Made by a program: the position numbers and the translations under genes. From assembly GCF_015644725.1 (NCBI RefSeq), contig NZ_CP064795.1, positions 432,501-496,500 of the forward strand: a stretch of 64,000 nucleotides of DNA. Reading direction: 5' to 3'. The notes below the pieces were generated by a model, which was given only the letters and a program-made list of their open reading frames with translations, was not told the origin of the DNA and did not search any database. Shown here in pieces: positions 1-13,644 of this stretch (position 1 is its first letter; each line of letters opens with the position of its first letter). The DNA is from Salinimonas marina (GTDB lineage: Bacteria; Pseudomonadota; Gammaproteobacteria; Enterobacterales; Alteromonadaceae).

Positions 1-367
<367 letters not shown>

Positions 368-447
368 CCAAAAGAATCGACGAGCACTCTTAGCGTAGTG
401 TCCACACAGATAGTCTTGTTATAGAAAAGAAGAACGACCGTTTTTAT

Positions 448-523
448 GGGGCTATAGCTCAGCTGGGAGAGCGCCTGATTTGCATTCAGGAGGTCAGCAG
501 TTCGATCCTGCTTAGCTCCACCA
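448..523 (+). tRNA. tRNA-Ala(TGC)
   Basis: A 76-nt cloverleaf with acceptor strands GGGGCTA/TAGCTCC (one G-U pair), D-loop AGCTCAGCTGGGAGAGC, anticodon loop with TGC, T-arm TTCGATC and encoded CCA. It lies in the 16S–23S spacer. Here Ala precedes Ile, the reverse of the E. coli rrn spacer order. Confidence 0.97.
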
Positions 524-697
524 CTTCCGCCCGTTATTTGATTCAAAATGAGTCAGATTGCTGAAAGAAGGTTATAGCGAAGCGATTTGGTTTGAATGCG
601 TACCGACTTGAAGAGCGAGGAAGGAGCATACATACGTATGTGACTGACAAGCGATGAAACCAAGGTGCTCAGTCAAGGCAAAGCGAAAAGCTAGAAC

Positions 698-774
<77 letters not shown>

Positions 775-1244
775 TTTCTTCCCTGCTTTTCGTTATCGAA
801 TTGCTTATGTGCTGCTTGCACACTACGCAATCCGATGCCTCAATCAGAGAAGAAATGCGAAAAAAAACTGGTTGCCAGGAAGACCGGAATCCTAATGAAT
901 ATTTACTGTTTCAGTAAGCATTGATTAGGGTTTTTTACCCTAAGGATAAAAGTACTGCTTTGAGCAGGAAATACCCAACGTTCTTTAACAATTTGGAAAG
1001 CTGATATTAATTAGTAATCAATCAAAATTGAGTAACTGAGATTGAATATCGAAAGATGTTCTTTCAAGTAAGCTACTCTACTTGACTTAAATTACTTGTT
1101 ATCGAAAAGCGCTGAAAAGCGTGCCAATCGGCAAGTCCGATTGTCAATGAGATAGCAAGGCAATTTATCGATTAGCTTGTCATCATACAGCAGGTGTTAA
1201 CTCACCGCCTAACGCAGAAGTCAAAAGGCTGCTTGGGGTTGTAT
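775..1244 (+). other. 16S–23S internal transcribed spacer, distal part
   Basis: A non-coding spacer between tRNA-Ile and 23S. It holds a boxA-like element (980–996). From about 1223 it holds the 5' arm of the 23S processing stalk: the segment just before and into 23S (gttgtatggtt) is perfectly complementary to aaccatacaac just after 23S. In enterobacteria this structure is the RNase III substrate. No protein-coding signal is seen. Confidence 0.85.
980..996 (+). promoter_or_regulatory. boxA-like antitermination element
   Basis: gttctttaacaatttgg matches the boxA consensus (core TTCTTTA) found in gammaproteobacterial rrn spacers. In E. coli boxA RNA binds NusB/NusE for rRNA antitermination. 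The assignment rests on sequence match and position ahead of 23S. Confidence 0.7.
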
Positions 1245-4341
<3,097 letters not shown>

Positions 4342-4588
4342 ACAACCCGAAGCGGCTTTTTACCTACAAGCACTTGCGTTGCAAGTGGTCGTAAAGATTT
4401 GCTTATCGCAAGCTGCGAGCTTGCTGACAAATCTTATCCTCGCTAAAGAGGAGGTAAAGCTCAGGGTTGTAAAGAAGACAAGCTAAATATTGAAAGTGTA
4501 AGTCAGAGTAGCATGTTACTCAGTGATTGATTGAATATCAGATTTCCCAAATTGTTATGTTATCGGCGCAGCCGGTAACAACCTTTTT

Positions 4589-4707
4589 TGCTTGGCGGCC
4601 ATAGCGACGTGGCACCACCTGATCCCATTCCGAACTCAGAAGTGAAACACGTTAGCGGCGATGGTAGTGTGGGGATTCCCCATGTGAGAGTAGCACACCG
4701 CCAAGCT
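4589..4707 (+). rRNA. rrf: 5S ribosomal RNA
   Basis: A ~119-nt 5S rRNA beginning tgcttggcgg and closing with the complementary ccgccaagct. The conserved core (ccgaactcagaagtgaaac) and the gatggtagtgtggggattcc arm are intact. It is followed within about 12 nt by a strong terminator. Confidence 0.95.
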
Positions 4708-4718
4708 CCTCATTACAC

Positions 4719-4752
4719 GAAAAAGCCCACTCATTTGAGTGGGCTTTTTCGT
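4719..4752 (+). terminator. Rho-independent terminator of the rrn operon
   Basis: Perfect inverted repeat cgaaaaagcccactca / tgagtgggctttttcg with a 2-nt loop region and a T-run, just after 5S. Confidence 0.9.
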
Positions 4753-4827
4753 ATATGCGCAGCATCCTAAATAGTGTTGATACTTTACTCTAGCTGGGGC
4801 TGATGCAGGCGTACACTTCCATGTGGC

Positions 4828-4934
4828 GTAGTGCCAGCTCGCACTTCCTATGCTCGCGTTCGTACCTTTTAAGGTGACGTTAAGTCACCTTAAATTTGCG
4901 TTGCAAACCGGAGCCTCACCCATCCCTGGTGCTG
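4828..4934. repeat. Direct repeat copy 1 (hairpin-containing)
   Basis: An imperfect ~107-bp repeat of 5187–5293. The last 78 bp (4857–4934) differ from copy 2 at only about one position. It contains an 11-bp stem, TTTAAGGTGAC / GTCACCTTAAA, around loop GTTAA. It lies between the intact 5S and the broken 5S copy. No function is recognised. Confidence 0.85.
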
Positions 4935-4962
4935 CCACCAGTCTCGCCCTCCTTGGCGAGCC

Positions 4963-5009
4963 GTAAATCACTGACGAGGATACTTAATCCTCGCCCTGGC
5001 GTGATTTAC
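4963..5009. repeat. Long interrupted hairpin before the 5S remnant
   Basis: The outer stem gtaaatcac (4963–4971) pairs with gtgatttac (5001–5009). An inner stem cgaggat (4975–4981) pairs with atcctcg (4987–4993). It abuts the 5S fragment directly, so it may be the edge of an insertion that replaced the 5' part of a second 5S gene. Confidence 0.6.
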
Positions 5010-5060
5010 CCCCATGTGAGAGTAGCACACTGGCCCTTGCCGGCTACGGAGCTCCTCATT
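5010..5060 (+). pseudogene. Broken 5S rRNA 3' fragment
   Basis: ccccatgtgagagtagcacac repeats the 3' arm of the intact 5S exactly. After about 19 unrelated bases, agctcctcatt repeats the 5S end and its immediate downstream sequence. The 5' two-thirds of this copy are missing, so it is a remnant of a duplicated 5S and not a working gene. Confidence 0.75.
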
Positions 5061-5062
5061 CG

Positions 5063-5100
5063 AAAACAAAGAACCCCGCGCATGCGGGGTTTTTTGTTTT
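5063..5100 (+). terminator. Rho-independent terminator after the 5S remnant
   Basis: The GC stem ccccgc-gcat-gcgggg is extended by complementary flanks aaaacaaa / ttttgttt, with a T-run. It probably terminated the duplicated 5S copy. Confidence 0.85.
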
Positions 5101-5186
5101 AAGAAGCAGCATCCTGCGATGCTACTTCAACGGTAACCCAACCCATCGTGTAGTTGAGTCATTGCATTCGGAAACATCCATGTTGG

Positions 5187-5293
5187 TTAGTGCCAGGGCG
5201 TACTTCCTGTACGCCCGTTCGTTCCTTTTAAGGTGACGTTAAGTCACCTTAAATTTGCGTTGCAAACCGGAGCCTCACCCATCCCTGGTGCTG
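5187..5293. repeat. Direct repeat copy 2, cut by the IS3 left end
   Basis: Second copy of the hairpin-containing repeat at 4828–4934. Homology stops at 5293, two bases before the IS3 left inverted repeat. The continuation present after copy 1 is absent, suggesting it was lost during IS3 insertion or an IS-mediated deletion. Confidence 0.8.
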
Positions 5294-5362
5294 GGTGTAG
5301 TGGTCTAATGATCCCGGACACCAATTTAGGTGGTAAAGTTACCGCCTTAGAAGAGGTGTTTA

Positions 5363-6500
<1,138 letters not shown>

Positions 6501-6515
6501 ACTGAGGAAAAACTG

Positions 6516-7568
6516 ATGAACCGTGATCATTTAAATAATCAACTCACCCTCGGAGTTGATACTCACCTTACTAGCCATGTTGCTGTTCTAATTGATAATA
6601 TTGGTAAGGTTGTCGATACGCAGGAGTTTCCGGTCTGTTATATTGGATATGAGAAGCTTTTCAACTGGGCAAAATCATTTGGAAATATTAGACAGGCTGG
6701 ACTGGAGGGAACCGGCACTTACGGTGCTGGTCTTTGCAAGTTCCTAGAGGAAAAGGGTTTGAAAGTCTTTGAAGTCAATCGGCCAAACAGGGCGAAACGT
6801 CGACTCAGAGGAAAATCAGATCCCACTGACGCTGAGAATGCAGCGCGCTCAGTCCTGGCGAATGAGTCAACAGCCATCCCTAAGTCACATGATGGAATTG
6901 TCGAAGCCTTGAGGTATCTTGTTGTCGCCCGGAAAAGCGCTGTTAAAGCCCGTACTCAGGCCATCAATCAAATCAGAGCGCTTCTAGTCACAGCCCCTGA
7001 GCAAGTTAGGGTAGCATGTTATGTCCCATCGACCCGTCTATGTATAGCTGCTTGTAAACAAATTCAGAGCAACGACAGTGATGTGCGGTTAAGAACTTTA
7101 GCGGCAATGCTCAATCTACTAGCCGATCGTTGGCTTAGGCTAACTGAAGAACTCAGACTAATAGGAAAACGTCTGACAGAGCTGACAAAATCAACAGCCT
7201 GCCACTTACTTGAACAATTTGGTGTTGGCCCATACGTCGCTGCAACTCTCATGGTCACAGCCGGTGATAATCCGACCCGGCTTCATAAAGAGTCTTCATT
7301 TGCGGCGCTGTGTGGTGTAAATCCGCTAGAAGCATCATCAGGTAAAACTCAACGTCATCGTCTTAACCGAGGCGGCTCAAGGGATGCTAATAATGCGCTA
7401 TGGACAGTAGCCCTCATTAGGATGCGAAGTGACCCAAGGACGAGGGTTTATGCGGCTAAGCGAACAGCTGAGGGTAAATCAATTAAAGAGATCCAACGAT
7501 GTCTCAAACGCTACATTGCTAGAGAGCTTTACCCGATAATGGTATCCGATCTATCCATACTAACGTGA
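6516..7568 (+). CDS. IS110-family transposase (DEDD/serine recombinase)
   Basis: A 350-aa recombinase that, by family knowledge, is guided by the element's bridge RNA. The N-terminal RuvC-like DEDD domain shows GVDTHLTSH (Asp), AGLEGTGTYG (Glu) and KSDPTDAENA (two Asp). The C-terminal Transposase_20 domain carries FGVGPYVAATLM and the Ser-containing EASSGKTQRHRLNRGGSRDAN. The ATG at 6516 is preferred over upstream starts because gaggaaaaactg provides a ribosome-binding site. Length is normal and no inactivating change is seen. Confidence 0.93.
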   Translation: MNRDHLNNQLTLGVDTHLTSHVAVLIDNIGKVVDTQEFPVCYIGYEKLFNWAKSFGNIRQAGLEGTGTYGAGLCKFLEEKGLKVFEVNRPNRAKRRLRGKSDPTDAENAARSVLANESTAIPKSHDGIVEALRYLVVARKSAVKARTQAINQIRALLVTAPEQVRVACYVPSTRLCIAACKQIQSNDSDVRLRTLAAMLNLLADRWLRLTEELRLIGKRLTELTKSTACHLLEQFGVGPYVAATLMVTAGDNPTRLHKESSFAALCGVNPLEASSGKTQRHRLNRGGSRDANNALWTVALIRMRSDPRTRVYAAKRTAEGKSIKEIQRCLKRYIARELYPIMVSDLSILT

Positions 7569-7597
7569 TAGCTTGACATAGGAGCGTCAACGCCCCC

Positions 7598-7792
7598 ATG
7601 GAAAGGCTCTTTCGTAGTCTAAAAACCGAATGGGTTCCTTCTACGGGTTATGTCTCCAAACAAGAAGCGGCAAAGGATATCAGTTACTACCTGATGGAGT
7701 ATTATAACTGGCAACGGCCGCACAGTTTTAATGAAGGGTTGGTCCCTGCCAAAGCAGAAAGTCGACCTAAAATACTGTCCGGTATTAGTTGA
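7598..7792 (+). pseudogene. IS3-family transposase OrfB, 3' part
   Basis: The C-terminal remainder of the interrupted OrfB, in frame from 7589. It begins NAP-MERLFRSLKTEW, which contains the third catalytic residue (Glu of MER), and continues with the typical YYNWQRPHSFNEGLVPA. The stop lies just inside the right inverted repeat. It joins the 5' part at 5680–6321. The ATG at 7598 is an internal Met of the parental protein. Confidence 0.9.
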
Positions 7793-7800
7793 CCACTACA

Positions 7801-8076
7801 TACGCTGATCGCTCGAAGGTGACTGAGGTCAGATTTAATAAGGACGCTTATAAGACCTACCGTATTAAGATAGAAAAAACGGTCGGTCAATATGTCGATA
7901 CCTCTCTTCTAATTTTAGCGAAAGAATCGGTAACCCAGCGATACACCCGGGTTTTAAAAATTATTGAACAAAGCGAAGCTTCTCAGGCCGGGGTACTAAA
8001 TAAGGTCCTGCTGAATGTGACCGATAAAGAAGCACTGAATGCTTATCAAAAATTTCAATCTTCGTTGCATCGCTAA
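7801..8076 (+). pseudogene. 5'-truncated gene of unknown function
   Basis: An open frame of about 91 codons runs straight out of the IS3 right end and stops at 8076. The only upstream ATG in frame (7789) lies inside the IS inverted repeat. The protein is hydrophilic and helix-rich (EKTVGQYVDTSLLILAKESVTQRYTRVLKIIEQ), with no motif I recognise. It is best read as the C-terminal remnant of a gene whose 5' end was removed by the IS3 event. It could still be transcribed from the IS. Confidence 0.5.
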
Positions 8077-8180
8077 AGAATAAGACATTTGGCGGTTGGG
8101 GTTAATCCACCGCTTCACCTTTTCATCTAGCGCCACATCCCCTACTATATCGGCAGTTTTGTTTTACAAAAGGTGCCGGT

Positions 8181-9173
8181 GTGCTTGGTCTTTCCTCCTA
8201 TCATTCGTTTCATCTTTCCAGCTGTTGTGAATCGCTGATTGCTTTTGAAAATGTCGAGCAGCTTCGTGCAGCGCTTAATAATGCCTCTCGATACTATTTA
8301 TTAGGGGAGGGCAGCAATACTTTATTTGTTGAGGACTTCGCCGGCACTGTACTGGTGAATAAAATTAAAGGTATTAGCAGTACTACCACCGAAACAGCTG
8401 TGCACTTACAGGTAGGCGCAGGTGAAAACTGGCACAAACTGGTGACCTATGCCCTAGAAAACGGTTATCACGGCATGGAAAACCTGGCGCTGATCCCTGG
8501 CTCAGTCGGTGCCTGCCCTATTCAAAACATCGGTGCCTATGGGATAGAAGTTGCCGATTTTATCGAATCAGTTGAATGCATCAATCTGGCTACCTTTGAA
8601 ACTCAGCAATTAACTCATGAGCAATGTCAGTTTGGCTACCGTGACAGTATCTTCAAACATAGCCTGGCCGGTAAAGTGGTTATTACTCAGGTAAACTTTA
8701 AATTGCCCACAAATTATACGCCAGTGACCACCTATGGTGAGCTGGCAGCGTTAAATAACCCTGGGCCTCAGGATATTTATGATGAAGTTATACGGGTACG
8801 GCAAAAAAAGTTGCCGGATCCCGCTGTGCTTGGCAACGCCGGAAGCTTTTTCAAAAACCCCATTATTGGGCTTGGGCAATATGAACAATTACTAAACATC
8901 CACCCTGGGCTTCCCGCTTACAAAGTCGACGACCATCGTATGAAAGTTCCGGCAGCCTGGTTAATTGATAAGCTTGGATTTAAAGGCAAAACGCTGGGTG
9001 AGGTGCGCTGTCATCCTACTCAGCCGTTGGTATTGACCAATCTGGGTAACGCCTGTGGCGAGGAGGTCTTACAGATGGCACGGCAAATAATCAGCTCAGT
9101 GAAACAACGGTTTGCCATTGAGCTGGAACCTGAGGTGCGTTTGATTGCAAAACATGGACTGACCACGCTATGA
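8181..9173 (+). CDS. murB: UDP-N-acetylenolpyruvoylglucosamine reductase MurB
   Basis: Catalyses NADPH-dependent reduction of UDP-GlcNAc-enolpyruvate to UDP-MurNAc, the second committed cytoplasmic step of peptidoglycan synthesis. The 330-aa protein shows the FAD-binding segment (LLGEGSNTLF, about residues 41–50; LALIPGSVGACPIQNIGAYG, about 107–126). It also has the C-terminal substrate domain with the catalytic Ser in GSFFKNP (Ser222). The GTG start at 8181 follows aaggtgccg. The gene overlaps birA by 4 bp (ATGA), so murB-birA-coaX is probably one transcript. In E. coli murB-birA also follows an rrn operon. Confidence 0.96.
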   Translation: MLGLSSYHSFHLSSCCESLIAFENVEQLRAALNNASRYYLLGEGSNTLFVEDFAGTVLVNKIKGISSTTTETAVHLQVGAGENWHKLVTYALENGYHGMENLALIPGSVGACPIQNIGAYGIEVADFIESVECINLATFETQQLTHEQCQFGYRDSIFKHSLAGKVVITQVNFKLPTNYTPVTTYGELAALNNPGPQDIYDEVIRVRQKKLPDPAVLGNAGSFFKNPIIGLGQYEQLLNIHPGLPAYKVDDHRMKVPAAWLIDKLGFKGKTLGEVRCHPTQPLVLTNLGNACGEEVLQMARQIISSVKQRFAIELEPEVRLIAKHGLTTL

Positions 9174-10156
9174 AACAAGCATCCAAATTAATTCGCCAGC
9201 AAATACTGGCGCTCCTGGCAGATGGGCAGTTTCACTCTGGTGAGGTAATTGCGCAACAGGTGGGCTTATCGCGAACCGCTGTCGCGGGGCATATCAGTCA
9301 GCTTTCTGACTGGGGGCTGGATGTTTTTAAAGTAAAGGGCAAGGGCTACCGCCTTAATCGTCCGTTTACTTTATTAAATGCCGAGCACATTAAAAAACAT
9401 CAGAATAAAAACCGGCTGGCAGTGATTAATGTGGCACCGGTGTTAGAGTCGACTAATTCAGAGCTGAAAAAACGTATCGCCAATTCCAGAGAAGAACTGG
9501 CCAACGGTGATACCGTGCTGGCTGAGATTCAAACCGCGGGGCGGGGACGTCACGGTCGGCAATGGCTGGCTCCGGTTGGCGGTAGCCTGACATTTTCAAT
9601 GTATTGGTCGTTTCCGGACGGCTATCAAAGCATGACAGGGCTGTCACTATTAGTAGGGGTGGCCATTTGTGAAGCATTACAAACCATGGGCGTTGATGAT
9701 GCTCAGGTAAAATGGCCAAACGACATTTATCTAGGGCATAAAAAGCTGGCTGGTATTTTGATTGAGGTTGAAGGCCAAATCGGGGCCACTGCCCATTGTG
9801 TAATTGGAGTGGGCCTGAATGTCTATGTGCCGGCCGATGAGTTCGATGTGGGTCAGCCACATACTGATTTAGCGGCCGTGCTGGGCAGCGAACCCGACCG
9901 CAACGAACTGGCCGCGAAAGTGATTGCTTCCCTTTGGGAGCATCTTGATGGGTTTGCCGCCCATGGATTTGACAGATATGTGCCTATTTGGGAGTCGCTG
10001 GATATCTTTGCTGATAAAAAGATTGTGCTGCAGATGGGAGAAAAACGCTTTTGCGGGGTAGATCGCGGTGTCGATGCCAGCGGGGCGTTGCTAGTAGAAA
10101 CTGAAGATGGCATCACCCGCTTTCACGGTGGCGAGGTAAGTCTGCGTGGTTACTGA
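9170..10156 (+). CDS. birA: Bifunctional biotin–[acetyl-CoA-carboxylase] ligase / biotin operon repressor BirA
   Basis: Activates biotin to biotinyl-5'-AMP and attaches it to the BCCP subunit of acetyl-CoA carboxylase. The bifunctional form also represses bio genes. The 328-aa protein has an N-terminal winged HTH (HSGEVIAQQVGLSRTAVAGHISQL, about 22–45), the biotinyl-AMP loop GRGRHGRQW (about 122–130) and the catalytic KWPNDIYLGHKKLAGILIE (about 181–199). A C-terminal SH3-like domain follows. Presence of the HTH supports the repressor role. It overlaps murB by 4 bp and coaX by 11 bp. Confidence 0.96.
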   Translation: MKQASKLIRQQILALLADGQFHSGEVIAQQVGLSRTAVAGHISQLSDWGLDVFKVKGKGYRLNRPFTLLNAEHIKKHQNKNRLAVINVAPVLESTNSELKKRIANSREELANGDTVLAEIQTAGRGRHGRQWLAPVGGSLTFSMYWSFPDGYQSMTGLSLLVGVAICEALQTMGVDDAQVKWPNDIYLGHKKLAGILIEVEGQIGATAHCVIGVGLNVYVPADEFDVGQPHTDLAAVLGSEPDRNELAAKVIASLWEHLDGFAAHGFDRYVPIWESLDIFADKKIVLQMGEKRFCGVDRGVDASGALLVETEDGITRFHGGEVSLRGY

Positions 10157-10901
10157 AAAATCAGTGCTGTTGGTCGACGCTGGCAATACTCAGCTAAAAT
10201 ATGTCAGCCTGGCGCAATATAAAAAGCATATTTTTTGCGCCGACTCTGCCGCCAGCTTGTTTAATGTGCTTAGTGAAGACCCCCTACCGACCCATATTTT
10301 TTTATGTAATGTGGGAAAAGCATTAATTGAAACGCATTTTATTGAGTTTTGTCAGCAGTCCAGGATTGAGCTTCATATCATTCGCACGGAAGAATGTCGT
10401 TTTGGGCTACAAAATAGCTATATAAATGTAAGTAAAATGGGCAGCGATCGGTGGTTGGCCATGATCGCCGCACAAGAAATGACCACTCAACCCTATGCGG
10501 TAATAGATATTGGTACGGCACTAACCTGTGATTTTGTGGAAGATGGTCAACATTTAGGCGGTTGGATCGTTCCGGGTTTTGCCTTGATGCAAAAAAGCCT
10601 GGTTGAAAACACCTCCAAAGTGAGTATCGATTCGCGTATTCCTTCGGATTTTGGAGTAGGGCAGGATACTGAAATATGTGTCGCTATGGGATGCCAGGCG
10701 GCGGTGCGTGGTGTTTATTTGAGCGCCGTTGATTATTTGTCGAGCAAACAGTCTTCATTTTCGATAATTATCGGTGGTGGGGGCAAAAACATGCTTGCAT
10801 TTGCTGAATCTGATGGTAGCATCCTCGTCGCGAATTTGGTGGTGCATGGCCTTGCCCGCTACGCCAGAAGTTTACTTCCGGCGCTGGTTTCCGACCGATG
10901 A
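10146..10901 (+). CDS. coaX: Type III pantothenate kinase CoaX
   Basis: Phosphorylates pantothenate, the first step of coenzyme A synthesis. The 251-aa ASKHA-fold protein shows DAGNTQ (residues ~11–16, phosphate-binding), GSDRWLA (~99) and DIGTALTCDF (~121), the three type III signatures. The GTG start at 10146 overlaps the end of birA, implying translational coupling. E. coli has the unrelated coaA at the equivalent position, so this is non-homologous replacement of the same activity at a conserved locus. Confidence 0.94.
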   Translation: MVTEKSVLLVDAGNTQLKYVSLAQYKKHIFCADSAASLFNVLSEDPLPTHIFLCNVGKALIETHFIEFCQQSRIELHIIRTEECRFGLQNSYINVSKMGSDRWLAMIAAQEMTTQPYAVIDIGTALTCDFVEDGQHLGGWIVPGFALMQKSLVENTSKVSIDSRIPSDFGVGQDTEICVAMGCQAAVRGVYLSAVDYLSSKQSSFSIIIGGGGKNMLAFAESDGSILVANLVVHGLARYARSLLPALVSDR

Positions 10902-10952
10902 TAACTACTTCATCAGTCAGAAGAAAAAATCGAAATTATTTCGAAAAGGCTA

Positions 10953-10981
10953 TTGCACTGAGTAAGTGATTACTCTAGAAT
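10953..10981 (+). promoter_or_regulatory. Sigma-70 promoter of the tRNA–tuf operon
   Basis: TTGCAC (-35) and TAGAAT (-10) are separated by exactly 17 bp. The GC-rich discriminator gcgcacc follows and the first tRNA begins 19 bp downstream of the -10. The same gcgcacc discriminator follows the tRNA-Leu promoter at 36585, consistent with stringent control of stable RNA promoters. Confidence 0.75.
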
Positions 10982-11000
10982 GCGCACCACTTGATGACGT

Positions 11001-11076
<76 letters not shown>

Positions 11077-11085
11077 TCAATCTCA

Positions 11086-11170
11086 GGAGGGGTACCCAAG
11101 CGGTCAACGGGAGCAGACTGTAAATCTGCCGGCTCAGCCTTCGCAGGTTCGAATCCTGCCCCCTCCACCA
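11086..11170 (+). tRNA. tRNA-Tyr(GTA)
   Basis: An 85-nt class II tRNA with long variable arm. Acceptor GGAGGGG/CCCCTCC, anticodon GTA (ctgtaaa), T-loop TTCGAAT, encoded CCA. Confidence 0.97.
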
Positions 11171-11201
11171 CTTTTCTATGAGGTGGCCAGAGAATTAGGA
11201 A

Positions 11202-11277
<76 letters not shown>

Positions 11278-11285
11278 ATTAGTGT

Positions 11286-11361
11286 GCTGATATAGCTCAG
11301 TTGGTAGAGCGCACCCTTGGTAAGGGTGAGGTCGGCAGTTCGAATCTGCCTATCAGCACCA
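11286..11361 (+). tRNA. tRNA-Thr(GGT)
   Basis: A 76-nt cloverleaf with acceptor GCTGATA/TATCAGC, anticodon GGT (ttggtaa) and encoded CCA. It lies 67 bp ahead of tuf and is presumably co-transcribed with it. Confidence 0.97.
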
Positions 11362-11428
11362 TTCTTCTCCCCAGCTCATATATAATGAATTTAAAAGTTT
11401 TTAAGTAACTTTGCTGGGAAAATAGAAA

Positions 11429-12613
<1,185 letters not shown>

Positions 12614-12636
12614 TCTGAAACAGTACTAAGTACTCT

Positions 12637-12665
12637 GAAAAAGGTCGCGCAAGCGGCCTTTTTTA
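12637..12665 (+). terminator. Rho-independent terminator after tuf
   Basis: gaaaaaggtcgc-gcaa-gcggcctttttt hairpin (one G-U) with a T-run, 24 bp after the tuf stop. Confidence 0.85.
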
Positions 12666-12817
12666 TTGCCTGTCACTCTGACAGTCGGCTTTAGCGCACC
12701 ACTGCTACCTTATATAAAGTATATAAAGCTCCATCTTTGAGCACCATTCTGCAATCTATTCCCACGCCGCGCGGCAATCTGATGCCGTTAACCATCACCT
12801 GCAATTATCTTTTAAAA

Positions 12818-12837
12818 CTAGGGGTTACCCCCTATAG
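12818..12837 (+). promoter_or_regulatory. Palindromic operator, copy 1
   Basis: CTAGGGGTTACCCCCTATAG, an imperfect palindrome ending 54 bp before the ATG at 12892. Near-identical sites lie upstream of both S8 proteases (13571–13590 and, inverted, 25103–25122). The likely ligand is the NarL-type regulator encoded within the same island; this is inferred from location and symmetry only. Confidence 0.65.
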
Positions 12838-12891
12838 CGATACGTTCCCTGATAGGCCAACATAATTGATATCAAAACAGGATGTCTGATT

Positions 12892-13440
12892 ATGCAACGA
12901 TTATGGACCGCTTTACTGGTGATGGCTTTTGCTTTTCCCTGCCAGGCCGACTTTATTGAGTATCGATTTAACACGCTGGAAATGCGTGGTGACGCAGGAG
13001 AAGTAGCCACCATTGAAGGCAGTATTCAATACGATACAGCCGGACCAAGGGATAGTCATCGTTGGTATCACTTTCTGTTCTGGTTGACCTTTGAAGATAC
13101 GGTTCACCAGTTAGATGAAGATGATTTAAACCAAATAAACATCAGCGATCTGGATGATTTGCAGTTCGGTGATGAAGCGGAGGAAGGCTTTTCCTTCGCC
13201 TTTGGCGATAATTTTAACCTGTACAGCGGCCGAGCAGCGATCGGCAACGATACCTGCCTTTACACAGAACAGCAGCAACTGTGTGCCAACGGGCTAATTT
13301 CACTAAGCAAACGACGCATCGCGGCTGAGATTCCGACAACCGCTACGGCTGCGTTACTGGTGCCGCTGTTGTTATTAGGCTATCGCCGGAAATTGTATGG
13401 CAGAGATGCGCCGGTACTAAAATCAAATAACTCCCTTTAG
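12892..13440 (+). CDS. Small exported protein with PEP-CTERM-like C-terminal anchor
   Basis: A 182-aa protein of unknown function. It has a signal peptide (MQRLWTALLVMAFAFPCQA), then an acidic, beta-rich ectodomain with one Cys pair (DTCLYTEQQQLCAN). The C-terminal tripartite segment is IPTTATAALLVPLLLLGYRRK: Pro-containing motif, hydrophobic helix, Arg/Lys cluster. That layout resembles PEP-CTERM sorting signals, although the canonical VPEP is replaced by EIPT and 15 residues follow the basic cluster. It has its own operator-like palindrome upstream and terminator downstream. It could equally be an ordinary type I membrane protein. No exosortase is in the window. Confidence 0.65.
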   Translation: MQRLWTALLVMAFAFPCQADFIEYRFNTLEMRGDAGEVATIEGSIQYDTAGPRDSHRWYHFLFWLTFEDTVHQLDEDDLNQINISDLDDLQFGDEAEEGFSFAFGDNFNLYSGRAAIGNDTCLYTEQQQLCANGLISLSKRRIAAEIPTTATAALLVPLLLLGYRRKLYGRDAPVLKSNNSL

Positions 13441-13451
13441 AACGTCACTTG

Positions 13452-13475
13452 CAGCGCATGGATGCGCTTTTTTTA
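13452..13475 (+). terminator. Rho-independent terminator
   Basis: agcgcat-gg-atgcgct stem followed by a run of T residues, 12 bp after the preceding stop codon. Confidence 0.85.
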
Positions 13476-13570
13476 GTGTCGATTATTTCAGTTTACCAGT
13501 CTTACCGCACCCTTCTTATTATTGCTCACTGCCAGGAGTGATCAGGCTTTACTGTTAACAAAAAGTGAAT

Positions 13571-13590
13571 GATAGGGGGAACCCCCATAG
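13571..13590 (+). promoter_or_regulatory. Palindromic operator, copy 2
   Basis: GATAGGGGGAACCCCCATAG, ending 54 bp before the protease ATG at 13645. This is exactly the spacing of copy 1 from its gene. Symmetry is AGGGGG-nn-CCCCC-AT. Confidence 0.65.
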
Positions 13591-13598
13591 AGCCACGT

Positions 13599-13632
13599 TC
13601 GTGATTACGAAATACTGAATGCGTAATCACGA
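13599..13632 (+). promoter_or_regulatory. Inverted repeat in the protease leader
   Basis: A perfect 11-bp inverted repeat, TCGTGATTACG / CGTAATCACGA, with a 12-nt loop. It lies between operator copy 2 and the ribosome-binding site (gaggtttatt). It could be an mRNA hairpin affecting translation or stability, or a second protein-binding site. The equivalent position upstream of 12892 has no such repeat. Confidence 0.5.
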
Positions 13633-13644
13633 CTGAGGTTTATT

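Noticed and set aside
7789..8076. Intact 95-aa gene starting at ATG 7789
   Set aside because: The ATG is inside the IS3 right inverted repeat. The frame is better read as a truncated gene starting at the IS boundary.
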